Source: Bombilactobacillus mellifer (lineage in GTDB: Bacteria; Bacillota; Bacilli; Lactobacillales; Lactobacillaceae). Taken from it: a stretch of 64,000 bases of DNA. Shown here one piece after another: positions 1 to 8,030 of the stretch. The notes under the pieces were generated by a model. That model searched no databases. It was not told where the DNA came from and was given only the letters and a program-made list of their open reading frames with translations. Each line of letters starts with the position of its first letter. Within the stretch, counting starts at the first letter, position 1. Both the position numbers and the translations under genes were made by a program. Where the stretch lies: positions 472,127 to 536,126 of the forward strand of contig NZ_KQ034028.1 in the NCBI RefSeq assembly GCF_000970795.1. The letters run 5' to 3'.

Positions 1-12
1 TCGTTGCCACGC
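1..12 (+). rRNA. rrf: 3' end of 5S rRNA (partial)
   Basis: The first dozen bases match the 3' strand of the terminal helix of lactobacillus 5S rRNA (cgttgccacgc). The rest of the gene lies before the window. A tRNA cluster follows 14 bases later, the usual arrangement behind an rrn operon. The piece is too short for certainty. Confidence 0.55.
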
Positions 13-26
13 TGGCTTTGCTTTTT

Positions 27-99
27 GGAAGTTTAGCTCAGTTGGGAGAGCGTCTGCCTTACAAGCAGAGGGTCACAGGTTCGAGCCCTGTAACTTCCA
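27..99 (+). tRNA. tRNA-Val(TAC)
   Basis: Complete cloverleaf: acceptor GGAAGTT/AACTTCC, anticodon loop CTTACAA, T loop TTCGAGC. No encoded CCA, as in most genes of this cluster. First tRNA behind the 5S rRNA. Confidence 0.95.
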
Positions 100-101
100 T
101 T

Positions 102-174
102 GAGTCGCTAGCTCAGCTGGTAGAGCAACGGCCTTTTAAGCCGTGGGTCGTGGGTTCGATCCCCACGCGACTCA
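102..174 (+). tRNA. tRNA-Lys(TTT)
   Basis: Cloverleaf with acceptor GAGTCGC/GCGACTC and anticodon loop CTTTTAA. It lies 2 bases after tRNA-Val, so the two come from one precursor. Confidence 0.95.
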
Positions 175-178
175 TCTT

Positions 179-261
179 GCGGGTGTGGCGGAATTGGCAG
201 ACGCGCTAGATTTAGGTTCTAGTGTCCAATGGACGTATGGGTTCAAGTCCCTTCTCCCGCA
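179..261 (+). tRNA. tRNA-Leu(TAG)
   Basis: Class II tRNA with long variable arm; anticodon stem CTAGA/TCTAG around loop TTTAGGT. The 3' half reads CCCTT CTCCCGC, giving two T.T mismatches (T-stem position 50:64 and acceptor position 6:67). The fold is otherwise complete. Confidence 0.9.
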
Positions 262-310
262 CTTGTAATATTTTAATAATATAATATTGAAAGCAACCAA
301 CGCATTACAT

Positions 311-383
311 GCCGACTTAGCTCAGCTGGCAGAGCATCTGTCTTGTAAACAGAGGGTCGGAGGTTCGAATCCTCTAGTCGGCA
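311..383 (+). tRNA. tRNA-Thr(TGT)
   Basis: Acceptor GCCGACT/AGTCGGC, anticodon loop CTTGTAA, T loop TTCGAAT. Full cloverleaf. Confidence 0.95.
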
Positions 384-386
384 TTT

Positions 387-458
387 GCGGAAGTAGTTCA
401 GTGGTAGAACATCACCTTGCCATGGTGGGGGTCGCGGGTTCGAATCCCGTCTTCCGCT
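387..458 (+). tRNA. tRNA-Gly(GCC)
   Basis: Acceptor GCGGAAG/CTTCCGC, anticodon loop CTTGCCA, discriminator T. The second glycine tRNA (TCC) is at 1173. Confidence 0.95.
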
Positions 459-469
459 TTCATTATTTT

Positions 470-555
470 GCCGGGGTGGCGGAACTGGCAGACGCACAGG
501 ACTTAAAATCCTGCGGTAAGTGATTACCGTACCGGTTCGATTCCGGTCCTCGGCA
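470..555 (+). tRNA. tRNA-Leu(TAA)
   Basis: Class II tRNA; acceptor GCCGGGG/CCTCGGC, anticodon loop CTTAAAA, long variable arm before T loop TTCGATT. Confidence 0.95.
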
Positions 556-568
556 TTATAATGAATAT

Positions 569-642
569 GCACCTATAGCGCAATTGGATAGAGTGTCTGA
601 CTACGAATCAGAAGGTTGTAGGTTCGACTCCTACTAGGTGCA
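569..642 (+). tRNA. tRNA-Arg(ACG)
   Basis: Acceptor GCACCTA/TAGGTGC; anticodon loop CTACGAA. ACG is read as inosine-CG after deamination, so this gene covers three CGN codons; tRNA-Arg(CCG) at 55117 reads CGG. Confidence 0.95.
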
Positions 643-647
643 TTGTT

Positions 648-721
648 CGGGAAGTAGCTCAGCTTGGTAGAGCACCTGGTTTGGGACCAGGGGGTCGCAG
701 GTTCGAATCCTGTCTTCCCGA
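648..721 (+). tRNA. tRNA-Pro(TGG)
   Basis: Acceptor CGGGAAG/CTTCCCG, anticodon loop TTTGGGA. Full cloverleaf. Confidence 0.95.
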
Positions 722-741
722 TTTAGCGAAATGCTAATCTT

Positions 742-815
742 GGCGGTGTAGCTCAGCTGGCTAGAGCGTCCGGTTCATACCCGGGAGGTCGGGGGTTCGA
801 TCCCCTTCGCCGCTA
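742..815 (+). tRNA. tRNA-Met(CAT), probable elongator
   Basis: Acceptor GGCGGTG pairs with CGCCGCT; anticodon loop TTCATAC. Of the three kinds of CAT tRNA here this most resembles the elongator methionine tRNA of Firmicutes; the identity against the Ile(k2C) type at 822 is from memory of those sequences. Confidence 0.85.
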
Positions 816-821
816 CTTATC

Positions 822-895
822 GGACCTTTAGCTCAGTTGGTTAGAGCAAACGGCTCATAACCGTTCGGTCGTAGGTTCGAGTCCTACAAGGTCCA
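822..895 (+). tRNA. tRNA with CAT anticodon, probable tRNA-Ile2 (lysidine type)
   Basis: Acceptor GGACCTT/AAGGTCC, anticodon loop CTCATAA. It resembles the Firmicutes isoleucine tRNA whose C34 is changed to lysidine by TilS to read AUA. It could instead be elongator Met. Confidence 0.85.
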
Positions 896-928
896 TCGAT
901 TTATTTTGTTGGGCATTGTTATTATTAT

Positions 929-1002
<74 letters not shown>

Positions 1003-1004
1003 TT

Positions 1005-1078
1005 GGTCCTATGGTGTAGTTGGTTATCACGCCTGCCTGTCACGCAGGAGATCGCCGGTTCAAGTCCGGCTAGGACCG
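1005..1078 (+). tRNA. tRNA-Asp(GTC), copy 1
   Basis: Acceptor GGTCCTA/TAGGACC, anticodon loop CTGTCAC, discriminator G. Second identical copy at 1632. Confidence 0.95.
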
Positions 1079-1084
1079 TCTAAT

Positions 1085-1157
1085 GGCTCGGTAGCTCAGT
1101 CGGTAGAGCAATGGATTGAAGCTCCATGTGTCGGCAGTTCGATTCTGTCCCGCGCCA
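1085..1157 (+). tRNA. tRNA-Phe(GAA), copy 1
   Basis: Anticodon loop TTGAAGC with G37. The acceptor GGCTCGG/CCGCGCC carries a T4:C69 mismatch, shared with copy 2 at 1712. Confidence 0.93.
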
Positions 1158-1172
1158 TTGTGAAAATCCTTT

Positions 1173-1243
1173 GCGGGTGTAGTTTAGTGGTAAAATCACA
1201 GCCTTCCAAGCTGTTGTCGCGAGTTCGATTCTCGTCACCCGCT
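1173..1243 (+). tRNA. tRNA-Gly(TCC)
   Basis: Acceptor GCGGGTG/CACCCGC, anticodon loop CTTCCAA, discriminator T. Confidence 0.95.
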
Positions 1244-1248
1244 TATAT

Positions 1249-1322
<74 letters not shown>

Positions 1323-1324
1323 TT

Positions 1325-1412
1325 GGAGAAGTACTCAAGTGGCTGAAGAGGCGCCCCTGCTAAGGGTGTAGGTCGCGTAAGCGGCGCGAGGGTTCAAATC
1401 CCTCCTTCTCCG
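1325..1412 (+). tRNA. tRNA-Ser(GCT)
   Basis: Class II tRNA with long variable arm; acceptor GGAGAAG/CTTCTCC, anticodon loop CTGCTAA, discriminator G typical of serine. Confidence 0.95.
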
Positions 1413-1455
1413 TTGAAAGACTAGATCTTTCTTAGTTTTGCGGTTAGCTATTCGC

Positions 1456-1543
1456 GGAGGATTACCCAAGTGGCTTAAGGGAACGGTCTTGAAAACCGTC
1501 AGGCGTGTAACAGCGTGCGTGGGTTCAAATCCCACATCCTCCT
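1456..1543 (+). tRNA. tRNA-Ser(TGA)
   Basis: Class II tRNA; acceptor GGAGGAT/ATCCTCC, anticodon loop CTTGAAA, long variable arm. Confidence 0.94.
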
Positions 1544-1555
1544 TTATAATATTAT

Positions 1556-1629
<74 letters not shown>

Positions 1630-1631
1630 TT

Positions 1632-1705
1632 GGTCCTATGGTGTAGTTGGTTATCACGCCTGCCTGTCACGCAGGAGATCGCCGGTTCAAGTCCGGCTAG
1701 GACCG
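1632..1705 (+). tRNA. tRNA-Asp(GTC), copy 2
   Basis: Identical in sequence to the gene at 1005; anticodon loop CTGTCAC. Confidence 0.95.
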
Positions 1706-1711
1706 TCTAAT

Positions 1712-1784
1712 GGCTCGGTAGCTCAGTCGGTAGAGCAATGGATTGAAGCTCCATGTGTCGGCAGTTCGATTCTGTCCCGCGCCA
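1712..1784 (+). tRNA. tRNA-Phe(GAA), copy 2
   Basis: Identical to the gene at 1085, including the acceptor T4:C69 mismatch, so neither copy has a fully paired acceptor stem. Confidence 0.93.
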
Positions 1785-1789
1785 TTTAT

Positions 1790-1872
1790 GGAAGGGTAGC
1801 GAAGTCTGGCTAAACGCGGCGGACTGTAAATCCGCTCCTTCGGGTTCGGTGGTTCGAATCCACTCCCTTCCA
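1790..1872 (+). tRNA. tRNA-Tyr(GTA)
   Basis: Class II-type tRNA with variable arm; acceptor GGAAGGG/CCCTTCC, anticodon loop CTGTAAA. Confidence 0.95.
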
Positions 1873-1881
1873 TTTCATAAT

Positions 1882-1952
1882 AGGGATATAGTTCAATGGT
1901 AGAACAACGGTCTCCAAAACCGTCGATGTGGGTTCAACTCCTACTATCCCTG
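1882..1952 (+). tRNA. tRNA-Trp(CCA)
   Basis: Acceptor AGGGATA/TATCCCT, anticodon loop CTCCAAA, discriminator G. Confidence 0.95.
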
Positions 1953-1962
1953 TTATTATCTT

Positions 1963-2037
1963 GGCGGTATTGGTGAAGTTGGTTAACACACCGGTTTGTG
2001 GCACCGGCATACATGAGTTCGAGTCTCATATACCGCC
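1963..2037 (+). tRNA. tRNA-His(GTG)
   Basis: The eighth acceptor pair typical of histidine tRNA is present: encoded G-1 opposite C73, then GCGGTAT/ATACCGC. Anticodon loop TTGTGGC. Confidence 0.95.
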
Positions 2038-2047
2038 CTTTTATTAA

Positions 2048-2119
2048 TGGGTTATAGCCAAGTGGTAAGGCAATGGACTTTGACTCCATTATGCGCTGGT
2101 TCGAATCCAGCTAACCCAA
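2048..2119 (+). tRNA. tRNA-Gln(TTG)
   Basis: Acceptor TGGGTTA/TAACCCA, anticodon loop CTTTGAC. Confidence 0.95.
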
Positions 2120-2127
2120 TTATTTCT

Positions 2128-2198
<71 letters not shown>

Positions 2199-2223
2199 TT
2201 TGGTTATTGCCAAAGATATTTTT

Positions 2224-2308
2224 GCCGGTGTGGCGGAATTGGCAGACGCGCTGGATTCAAAATCCAGTTCCTGTTGAGGGAGTATCGGTTCGACCCCGAT
2301 CACCGGTA
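2224..2308 (+). tRNA. tRNA-Leu(CAA)
   Basis: Class II tRNA; acceptor GCCGGTG/CACCGGT (G1:T72 wobble), anticodon loop TTCAAAA. Last tRNA of the cluster, followed by the operon terminator. Its 3' end is a possible old integration site (see the degenerate repeat near 3660-3725). Confidence 0.94.
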
Positions 2309-2330
2309 TAGTTTAATAAGATAAATATTT

Positions 2331-2357
2331 AAAGCCTATTCTTTGGATAGGCTTTTT
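2331..2357 (+). terminator. Intrinsic terminator of the rrn-tRNA operon
   Basis: Stem AAGCCTAT/ATAGGCTT around loop TCTTTGG, followed by a T tract. It closes the tRNA cluster. Confidence 0.9.
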
Positions 2358-2844
2358 TATTTCTCAGAAACATATAGAAAAAAGACTTTGTTAAAACACT
2401 AAAAAAATATATTAAATCAAAAAACGGTATTTGGAGATGGTACTAGTCAAAACATTGATATAATAGAGATCATTGATTTTTTATAACCCAAAGCGGAATT
2501 TAACTAACAAACAGCTCTAAAGTACGTTTGATCCCACGTCGCTCACGCTTTGGCATGATCAGTGGATATACTTTAAGGGCGGGATGAATGTGCCGGCTCT
2601 GTTAAAAGCACAAAGCACACTTATACCCATAGATAATAAATAAAAAATATGAGTATTGCTGAAATTATAAAGATAAATATTTTTTAATGCTCAATTTTTA
2701 TGTATTTATCAAAATTCCTTGTTTACACTATCGCTTGAAGTGGGGCGATGATCCATATTTTTGGTAGAAATTAGTTTTTAATTTTTTCTTTGTCATAATC
2801 TGATATAATTTTTTAAAAGCTCTTCTGTTTCAAATACTTTAAGA

Positions 2845-2880
2845 CAGCTAACCTTTTGTCACTGCCACAAAGGTTAGCTG
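2845..2880. repeat. Inverted repeat (hairpin)
   Basis: Arms CAGCTAACCTTTTGT and ACAAAGGTTAGCTG pair over 14 bases with one bulged T and a 7-base loop. No T tract follows on either strand at once, so it is not a clear terminator. It may be an element end or a remnant. Confidence 0.6.
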
Positions 2881-2913
2881 CAGTACAAAATTTTTGCAAT
2901 ATAATTGTCCTCT

Positions 2914-3027
2914 ATTAATGAGAAATTGGATATACATAGAGATTTTTAGGCTGAAGTCATTGATAAAATAGTCAGATGGATTGAAGAAATAGAAGTGCGC
3001 TGTGTAGACGATAACATTGAGGATTAA
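2914..3027 (+). pseudogene. Remnant of an unknown gene, C-terminal part
   Basis: One reading frame gives a well-formed peptide interrupted by a single TAG at 2947: INEKLDIHRDF*AEVIDKIV..., ending ...VRCVDDNIED at TAA 3025. No start codon or ribosome site lies upstream and the frame is closed shortly before. The charged, helical character is coding-like, and the pattern loosely recalls recombinase C-termini, but I cannot assign a family. It ends 11 bases before the gene at 3039. Confidence 0.3.
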
Positions 3028-3038
3028 AGGTGGTTTAA

Positions 3039-3566
3039 ATGTCAGATAAATTGAGTTATTATAAGTCTTTATTAAACTCAGAATATGATGATGCAGTCCA
3101 AAGTTTAATTAAAAAATATGGTACTGTATTAGATGATTATTTTAAAGAAGCATCATATAATAAATTTTTAAGCGGAGAAATTAAATCTCCTACTAAGGGT
3201 AAATTTAGTAGAACAAAAGATGGACTATATTGCCACCATATGGATGAAGATAAATTTTTAAATTTAGGCAATAATAAGTTTATTTTAGATAATAGACCTA
3301 ATTTTCAATATCAAACTAAAGATAGATTGGTATACTGTAATTTAATTGAGCATCTAATTTTGCATGCAATAATTGCTCAAAAAACTAATGGTGAATTTGG
3401 GATACCTGGGTTAATTATATTTTTAATCCCAAAAGTTCAAGAATGGTATATTAATGGAATCAAACCAACCAGGCCTTGGGAAGTTAATTGTTACAACGCT
3501 GCTTTCATATCCTCCGGTGAAGCTAAAGAACTTTTGAATAGTATCAAATTATATTTTAAAGTGTAA
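3039..3566 (+). CDS. Small orphan protein with HNH-like histidine motif, possible nuclease or toxin domain
   Basis: The 175-residue protein starts at an ATG 5 bases behind AAAGGTGG. Two short motifs stand out: YCHHMDEDK (about residues 67-75) and RLVYCNLIEHLILH (about 96-109). This paired His/Asp and Glu-His-His layout is, from memory, characteristic of hypothetical lactic-acid-bacteria and phage proteins and toxin C-termini with an HNH-like fold; no signal peptide or membrane segment is visible. The gene is alone, very AT-rich (Lys, Asn, Ile, Tyr), and sits between remnants and a degenerate terminator copy, which points to horizontal transfer. No adjacent immunity gene is evident. Function is inference only. 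Confidence 0.6.
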   Translation: MSDKLSYYKSLLNSEYDDAVQSLIKKYGTVLDDYFKEASYNKFLSGEIKSPTKGKFSRTKDGLYCHHMDEDKFLNLGNNKFILDNRPNFQYQTKDRLVYCNLIEHLILHAIIAQKTNGEFGIPGLIIFLIPKVQEWYINGIKPTRPWEVNCYNAAFISSGEAKELLNSIKLYFKV

Positions 3567-3685
3567 AAGTAGCACATTAATTTTTATAATGGCTGTTAAG
3601 ACATCACTGACACCTATATATAAATGATCGCTATATATCAATACTTGAACAACATAGTCAATATCGATTACTGATATCGCATAAT

Positions 3686-3727
3686 TATATAAATATTTAA
3701 AAGTCTATTCATTGGATGGACTTTTTC
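3686..3727 (+). repeat. Degenerate second copy of the tRNA-operon 3' end and terminator
   Basis: TAAATATTTAAAAGTCTATT (3690-3709), then CATTGGATGGACTTTTT closely resembles the terminator behind tRNA-Leu(CAA) at 2322-2357 (AAATATTTAAAGCCTATTCTTTGGATAGGCTTTTTT). The stem AAGTCTAT/ATGGACTT still folds with a G.T pair and is followed by Ts, so it can still terminate the gene at 3039. Two related copies flanking 2358-3690 suggest an insertion or tandem duplication. Confidence 0.5.
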
Positions 3728-3779
3728 TTTTTTAAAAATGTTTTATCCGCCAAGTAATTATTGCATTGCCAGAATCAAA

Positions 3780-3929
3780 TTAAAATAAGTTGTTAGTTTC
3801 GAATGGCAGAAAAATAAATATTTCTGCTGTTGGACTCATCCAACTAAATTCAGTCAAGGTTTCTTGATCAGTAACCTCTAATTTGATTCCTGTGTAGGAT
3901 ATAACAAATATTTTTTGTTTTTGTGAAGA
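3780..3929 (-). pseudogene. Remnant resembling the C-terminus of a small hydrolase (possibly NUDIX)
   Basis: The minus strand reads 48 or so clean codons between TAG (3932-3930) and TAA (3782-3780), including KIFVISYTGIKLEV, DQETLTEFSWMSPTAEIF and LPFETNNLF. The composition is protein-like and the ending resembles C-termini of lactobacillus NUDIX proteins that I recall, but the NUDIX box itself is not present. There is no start codon, so this is a broken gene. Confidence 0.35.
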
Positions 3930-3986
3930 CTAGTGTTCTGCAGGGAATAATTTTATAATAGATGATAGTAAGAGGGAGGATTGAAA

Positions 3987-4883
3987 ATGGCAGCTGTCAA
4001 TAACGTTAAGGATTTAATAATTATTTCAGGAATGAGTGGTGCCGGGAAAACAGTTGCTACGCAAGCCTTCGAGGATATGGGGTATTTTTGTATTGATAAT
4101 ATGCCGCCAACCTTATTAGAAAAATTTAGTGAATTAGTACAAAAAGCAGGAACCATTCATAAAATTGCATTAGTTATTGATATTCGTTCCCGCGCTTTTT
4201 ACGATCAAGTGATGAGCATTTTTTCCGATTTTGAAGATATTGAATCGATGCGAACCCGAATTTTATTTTTAGATGCCACTAACGCGGAATTGGTGGCACG
4301 GTATAAAGAAACGCGGCGCACTCATCCTCTAGCAGTAGGAGGCCGATTAATAGAGGGAATTAAGGTCGAACGTGATTTATTACGACCTTTAAAAGAGCAT
4401 GCCCAAGTAGTTATTGATACGACATCATTGTCGCCACGTCAATTGCGGGAGACTATTTTTTCTAAATTTGAAGAGCAACAAGAATCTATTTTTCGGATTG
4501 TAGTTATGTCGTTTGGGTTTAAATATGGCCTACCCATTGATGCTGATGATGTAATGGATGTTCGGTTTTTACCTAATCCTTATTATTTACCAGAATTGCG
4601 GCCACAAACGGGTTTGCAAAAATCAGTTGCCGATTATGTTTTTGCTAGTCAAGAGACGCAAAAATTTTACCAACAATATTTAGCCTTAATGCAGTCCATC
4701 ATTCCCGGTTATGAAAAAGAGGGGAAAACCAGCCTAACCATTGCGATTGGTTGTACAGGTGGACAACACCGGTCAGTAGCTATTGCAGAAAAATTGGGTC
4801 AAGATTTACGACAAAGTGGTTATGTAGTAGATATCAGTCATCGGGATATCAAGCGGCATAAGGAGTCAGTTCAACGTTCATGA
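3987..4883 (+). CDS. rapZ: RNase adapter protein RapZ / nucleotide-binding protein YvcJ
   Basis: 298 residues, normal for the family. The P-loop GMSGAGKT lies at residues 15-22, and the conserved C-terminal domain shows [17 protein letters not shown] and [12 protein letters not shown]. The family binds nucleotides and, in enteric bacteria, RNA that controls amino-sugar synthesis; in Bacillus YvcJ binds and hydrolyses GTP and affects competence. I chose ATG 3987 because GGGAGGA lies six bases upstream; a TTG at 3981 would abut that site. First gene of the conserved rapZ-yvcK-whiA operon; its last 4 bases overlap yvcK (ATGA). Confidence 0.95.
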   Translation: MAAVNNVKDLIIISGMSGAGKTVATQAFEDMGYFCIDNMPPTLLEKFSELVQKAGTIHKIALVIDIRSRAFYDQVMSIFSDFEDIESMRTRILFLDATNAELVARYKETRRTHPLAVGGRLIEGIKVERDLLRPLKEHAQVVIDTTSLSPRQLRETIFSKFEEQQESIFRIVVMSFGFKYGLPIDADDVMDVRFLPNPYYLPELRPQTGLQKSVADYVFASQETQKFYQQYLALMQSIIPGYEKEGKTSLTIAIGCTGGQHRSVAIAEKLGQDLRQSGYVVDISHRDIKRHKESVQRS

Positions 4884-5917
4884 AAATTAACACTAAAACG
4901 ATTAGAGTAATCAAAGGCCGACGTCCTAAAATTACAGTCATTGGTGGTGGAACCGGATTACCCGTGATTTTAAAAAGTTTGCGTAATTTAAATGCTGATT
5001 TAACAGCGGTAGTTACAGTAGCTGATAATGGCGGTTCTTCAGGAATCATTCGTAATTATATTAATGTAGTGCCTCCGGGAGACATTCGCAATGTTTTAGT
5101 ATCCTTATCTAATTGGGACAAATTGCCCTTAGAGGTATTCCAGTATCGTTTTGCCAGTGAAGATTCCTTTTTGGCAGGACATGCCATTGGCAATTTGGTT
5201 ATTGCCGCCCTTTCGGAAATGTATCATGGTAATATTTTTGATGCTGTCCAGGAATTATCACGAATGATGGAAGTGGAAGGCAATGTCTTTCCCGCTTCGA
5301 ATGAGCCTTTGACCTTAAATGCCGAATTTACTGATGGCACAACTTTAGCGGGCGAACACGAAATCACTTATGCACATAAACAAATTAAACGTGTTTGGGT
5401 AACTGATACTAATGATCCACAAGATGAACCCCAGGCAGTGTTCCCTGTCTTGGCCGCAATTATGCAAGCCGATGTTATTGTCTTAGGTCCGGGAAGTTTA
5501 TTTACCAGCATATTACCGAATTTAATGATTGAAAATTTGGGCGAAGCCATTCGGCAAACGAATGCAGAAGTAGTTTATATATGTAATATTATGACCCAGT
5601 TGGGAGAAACGGAAAAATTTACAGATGCCGATCATGTGCGCATTTTAAATGATCATTTAGGTGGTCACTATGTGGATACCGTCTTAATCAACGGGACACC
5701 GGTTCCTTTAAATTATTTGGATCACCATAAGTATAATGAATACTTGATGCAAGTAAAAAATGATTTTCAAGGATTACGCGATTTGGGGTGCCGCGTGATT
5801 ACGGATGACTTTTTGTCTTTACATGATGGAGGTGCCTTTCATGATGGAGATAAAGTGGCACATGAAATAATGAACTTAGCCTTTCAAACTGGTCAACGAA
5901 AAAATGAGGAGCGATAG
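4880..5917 (+). CDS. yvcK: Gluconeogenesis and cell-morphology factor YvcK (GlmR)
   Basis: 345 residues of the CofD/UPF0052 family. The N-terminal glycine-rich motif [10 protein letters not shown] (residues 21-30) and VADNGGSSG followed by PPGDIRN are the family's binding motifs; the B. subtilis homologue binds UDP-GlcNAc and stimulates cell-wall precursor synthesis, and is needed on gluconeogenic carbon sources. The start overlaps rapZ by 4 bases, so translation is coupled. About 15-20 basic N-terminal residues precede the conserved core. Cytosolic; no membrane segment. Confidence 0.95.
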   Translation: MKINTKTIRVIKGRRPKITVIGGGTGLPVILKSLRNLNADLTAVVTVADNGGSSGIIRNYINVVPPGDIRNVLVSLSNWDKLPLEVFQYRFASEDSFLAGHAIGNLVIAALSEMYHGNIFDAVQELSRMMEVEGNVFPASNEPLTLNAEFTDGTTLAGEHEITYAHKQIKRVWVTDTNDPQDEPQAVFPVLAAIMQADVIVLGPGSLFTSILPNLMIENLGEAIRQTNAEVVYICNIMTQLGETEKFTDADHVRILNDHLGGHYVDTVLINGTPVPLNYLDHHKYNEYLMQVKNDFQGLRDLGCRVITDDFLSLHDGGAFHDGDKVAHEIMNLAFQTGQRKNEER

Positions 5918-5923
5918 ACGAAG

Positions 5924-6877
5924 ATGTCTTATGCTAGTCAAGTTAAAAAAGAATTAACTAATTTAGAAGTCCATCCGGAACATGCCCGGGCTGAATTATC
6001 GGCGCTGATTCGAATGAACGGCAGTTTGTCGTTAGCTCAACATCATTTCATTTTAAATATTCAAACTGAAAACCCAGCAATTGCCCGCCGGATTTATTCT
6101 TTATTGCATCAACTTTATACGGTGGATTCAGAGTTAGTTGTGCGGCGCAAAATGAAATTGCAAAAAAATAAACAATATATTGTTCGTTTGCGTCAGCATG
6201 TGCAGGCAATTTTAGCGGATTTACGCATTGTGCAAAAAGACAGCTTTCAAATTCGAACCGATATTTCAGAGGATATTTGGTCATCACAGCAGCGTGCGCG
6301 CTCGTATTTGCGAGGTGCGTTTTTAGCTGGGGGTAGTGTTAATAATCCGGAAACCTCACGCTATCATTTAGAGATTTATACTTTGTATGAAGATCAAAAT
6401 CAAGGATTAGTTAAATTAATGAATCAATTCCAATTAAATGCCCGGGCTACGCAACGACGAAATGGTTTTATTGTTTATTTAAAAGAGGCGGAAAAAATTT
6501 CTGATTTTCTGCAAATTATTGGCGCCACCGCTTCCATGCTTAAATTTGAAGATATTCGGATTGTTCGTGATATGCGCAATTCTGTGAATCGCTTAGTCAA
6601 TTGCGAAAATGCCAACATTAATAAAACGATTAAAGCGGCAGCCAAACAAGTAGCCAATATTCGATACTATCAGGAAAATTTTGGTTTGGAAAAATTACCG
6701 GTTAAATTAAAAGAAATTGCCGAGTTGCGTTTAGCTAATCCGGAAGTATCGTTAACCGAATTAGCCCAGATGGTCCCGGGGGGTCCAATTTCTAAATCGG
6801 GAATTAACCATCGCTTACGTAAACTCAATACCCTAATTGAGCAAAAACGCTCAACTTCTGAGGCTTCTGATCATTAA
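5924..6877 (+). CDS. whiA: DNA-binding protein WhiA
   Basis: 317 residues, full length. The N-terminal two thirds is the degenerate LAGLIDADG homing-endonuclease fold (for example [14 protein letters not shown] near residue 125), and the C-terminus carries the helix-turn-helix with [13 protein letters not shown]. WhiA affects cell division and chromosome segregation in Firmicutes and sporulation genes in actinomycetes. Six bases after yvcK. In lactobacilli clpP usually follows closely; here the next genes are the pdu cluster and clpP is 45 kb away. Confidence 0.95.
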   Translation: MSYASQVKKELTNLEVHPEHARAELSALIRMNGSLSLAQHHFILNIQTENPAIARRIYSLLHQLYTVDSELVVRRKMKLQKNKQYIVRLRQHVQAILADLRIVQKDSFQIRTDISEDIWSSQQRARSYLRGAFLAGGSVNNPETSRYHLEIYTLYEDQNQGLVKLMNQFQLNARATQRRNGFIVYLKEAEKISDFLQIIGATASMLKFEDIRIVRDMRNSVNRLVNCENANINKTIKAAAKQVANIRYYQENFGLEKLPVKLKEIAELRLANPEVSLTELAQMVPGGPISKSGINHRLRKLNTLIEQKRSTSEASDH

Positions 6878-6899
6878 AATTTGCAATAAATAGATGACT

Positions 6900-7997
6900 T
6901 TAAAAAATTTCATCCGTGTAAAGCCATTGAATCATGAGTTTGTCATTAATACTAATTTTACTGGCAGGGGTGGAAGGTTGTTCACAGTCGACTAGATAAA
7001 TCCAGCCGGCATTTTTTTGTAAGTCGTCTAAATCAGCAATAGCATAAATATAAGGATATCCATTAACATTGCGGATCATAAAGTCAATATTATTTTGGGA
7101 AAAATAAGCTTTGGAAATATCGTAAACCGATAAATTGGGTTGCCACGTCAGGTTGCGGGATAAAGTATAGATTTTTTTAATATGTGCGTATTGCTTACGA
7201 AATTTAAGCGGTGTCAGACCGGTTTTTTGTTTGAAGAGCTTAGTAAAATAGCTGGATTGCGCAAAACCGGTTTTTTGGGAAATTTGACTAATAGAATCCG
7301 TAGTTAAGAGTAAATTTTCTTGTGCACGCGCAATTTTTCGCATATTAATGTAATTAATAAAAGTTGTATGGACACATTTTTTAAAAATTCTACTCAAATA
7401 GGAAGGTGAAACATATAGCGCCTGAGCCACATTATTTAGATTTAAGTTTTTATCAATATTCTTATCAATATAATTAATAGTAGATTCGACAATTTTTTCA
7501 ACGCGACTGGGATTAGATACCGTCAATTGAGGAATTTCCGCCACTGGTTGATTATTTTCAACCAGCGGCTTTTTTTGAAAGGATTGAACCGCTTTCGAAG
7601 TGAGGACTTTAAAGAAGATCTGGAGATCATAAATAATCACTGGATCAAGGACCAATAATTGTTCAGTGTTCTGTTGGAAACCATAATGAGTAACATTATC
7701 CAAGTAATTTCGAAAGAGCACCAGAAAGTGGTGATTAGTACTTTTGCTGTTTGGTAACAAATAAAAACCCTCTAAATGATAGTTGCGAATGAGCGGGAAG
7801 CCGTACAATGTTTTGTTACCTATCAAGCTAGTCAAATGACCCCGGGCCAAATTAGGATCTTGGATAATAGAATCTTTGTCCACCAAATTGAGGCTTTGAT
7901 TGAGAAAAATTATTCTGCGTTGGCTAATCGCAAAAATATTTTTTAATACTATTTTTACTTGAATTAATAAATTTACTGTTTTATCCGTTTTATCCAT
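6900..7997 (-). CDS. pocR: PocR-type AraC-family activator of the pdu/cob genes
   Basis: 365 residues. Residues about 20-125 correspond to a PocR-like sensory domain; residues about 170-272 form the double AraC helix-turn-helix (VAQALYVSPSYLSRIFKKC and ISQKTGFAQSSYFTKLFKQ). A further 90 residues follow the DNA-binding domain (275-365, ending ...MIQWLYTDEIF); an extension at this place is unusual because the AraC domain is normally C-terminal. The gene is divergent from pduA, as expected for the regulator that senses 1,2-propanediol or glycerol and activates pdu and cob transcription. ATG start with AAGGAGA upstream. It converges on whiA with 22 bases between. Confidence 0.85.
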   Translation of the reverse strand: MDKTDKTVNLLIQVKIVLKNIFAISQRRIIFLNQSLNLVDKDSIIQDPNLARGHLTSLIGNKTLYGFPLIRNYHLEGFYLLPNSKSTNHHFLVLFRNYLDNVTHYGFQQNTEQLLVLDPVIIYDLQIFFKVLTSKAVQSFQKKPLVENNQPVAEIPQLTVSNPSRVEKIVESTINYIDKNIDKNLNLNNVAQALYVSPSYLSRIFKKCVHTTFINYINMRKIARAQENLLLTTDSISQISQKTGFAQSSYFTKLFKQKTGLTPLKFRKQYAHIKKIYTLSRNLTWQPNLSVYDISKAYFSQNNIDFMIRNVNGYPYIYAIADLDDLQKNAGWIYLVDCEQPSTPASKISINDKLMIQWLYTDEIF

Positions 7998-8013
7998 TCA
8001 TTATCTCCTTACA

Positions 8014-8030
8014 TAGAATAAGAATAATAT
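8014..8030 (+). promoter_or_regulatory. Motif shared with the cobD leader (possible operator)
   Basis: TAGAATAAGAATAATAT lies in the pocR-pduA divergent region; TAGAATGAGAATAATTT occurs at 26834-26850 ahead of the cob operon (15 of 17 bases equal). A shared regulator such as PocR is possible. In AT-rich DNA the match may be chance. Confidence 0.25.

Larger units (their letters stand above)
2358..3038. other. AT-rich gap without an intact gene
   Basis: No ORF with a ribosome site and recognisable product. It holds a short, more GC-rich segment at about 2490-2625 that stands out from its surroundings and may be debris of a mobile gene, a strong inverted repeat at 2845-2880, and a short coding remnant at 2914-3027. 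The mixture suggests an eroded insertion behind the tRNA operon. Confidence 0.5.
3567..3986. other. Intergenic region with remnants and rapZ leader
   Basis: Holds a degenerate copy of the tRNA-operon terminator (3690-3725), a coding remnant on the minus strand (3780-3929), and a perfect TATAAT at 3954-3959 that could be the -10 of rapZ, although no good -35 sits 17 bases upstream. Confidence 0.5.

Noticed and set aside
2490-2625. Possible insertion-sequence fragment
   Set aside because: Locally different composition and a few protein-like codons on the minus strand, but no recognisable transposase motif or terminal repeat, so not annotated as a mobile element.
3981-3986. TTG start for rapZ
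   Set aside because: It abuts the ribosome site GGGAGGA; ATG 3987 has proper spacing.
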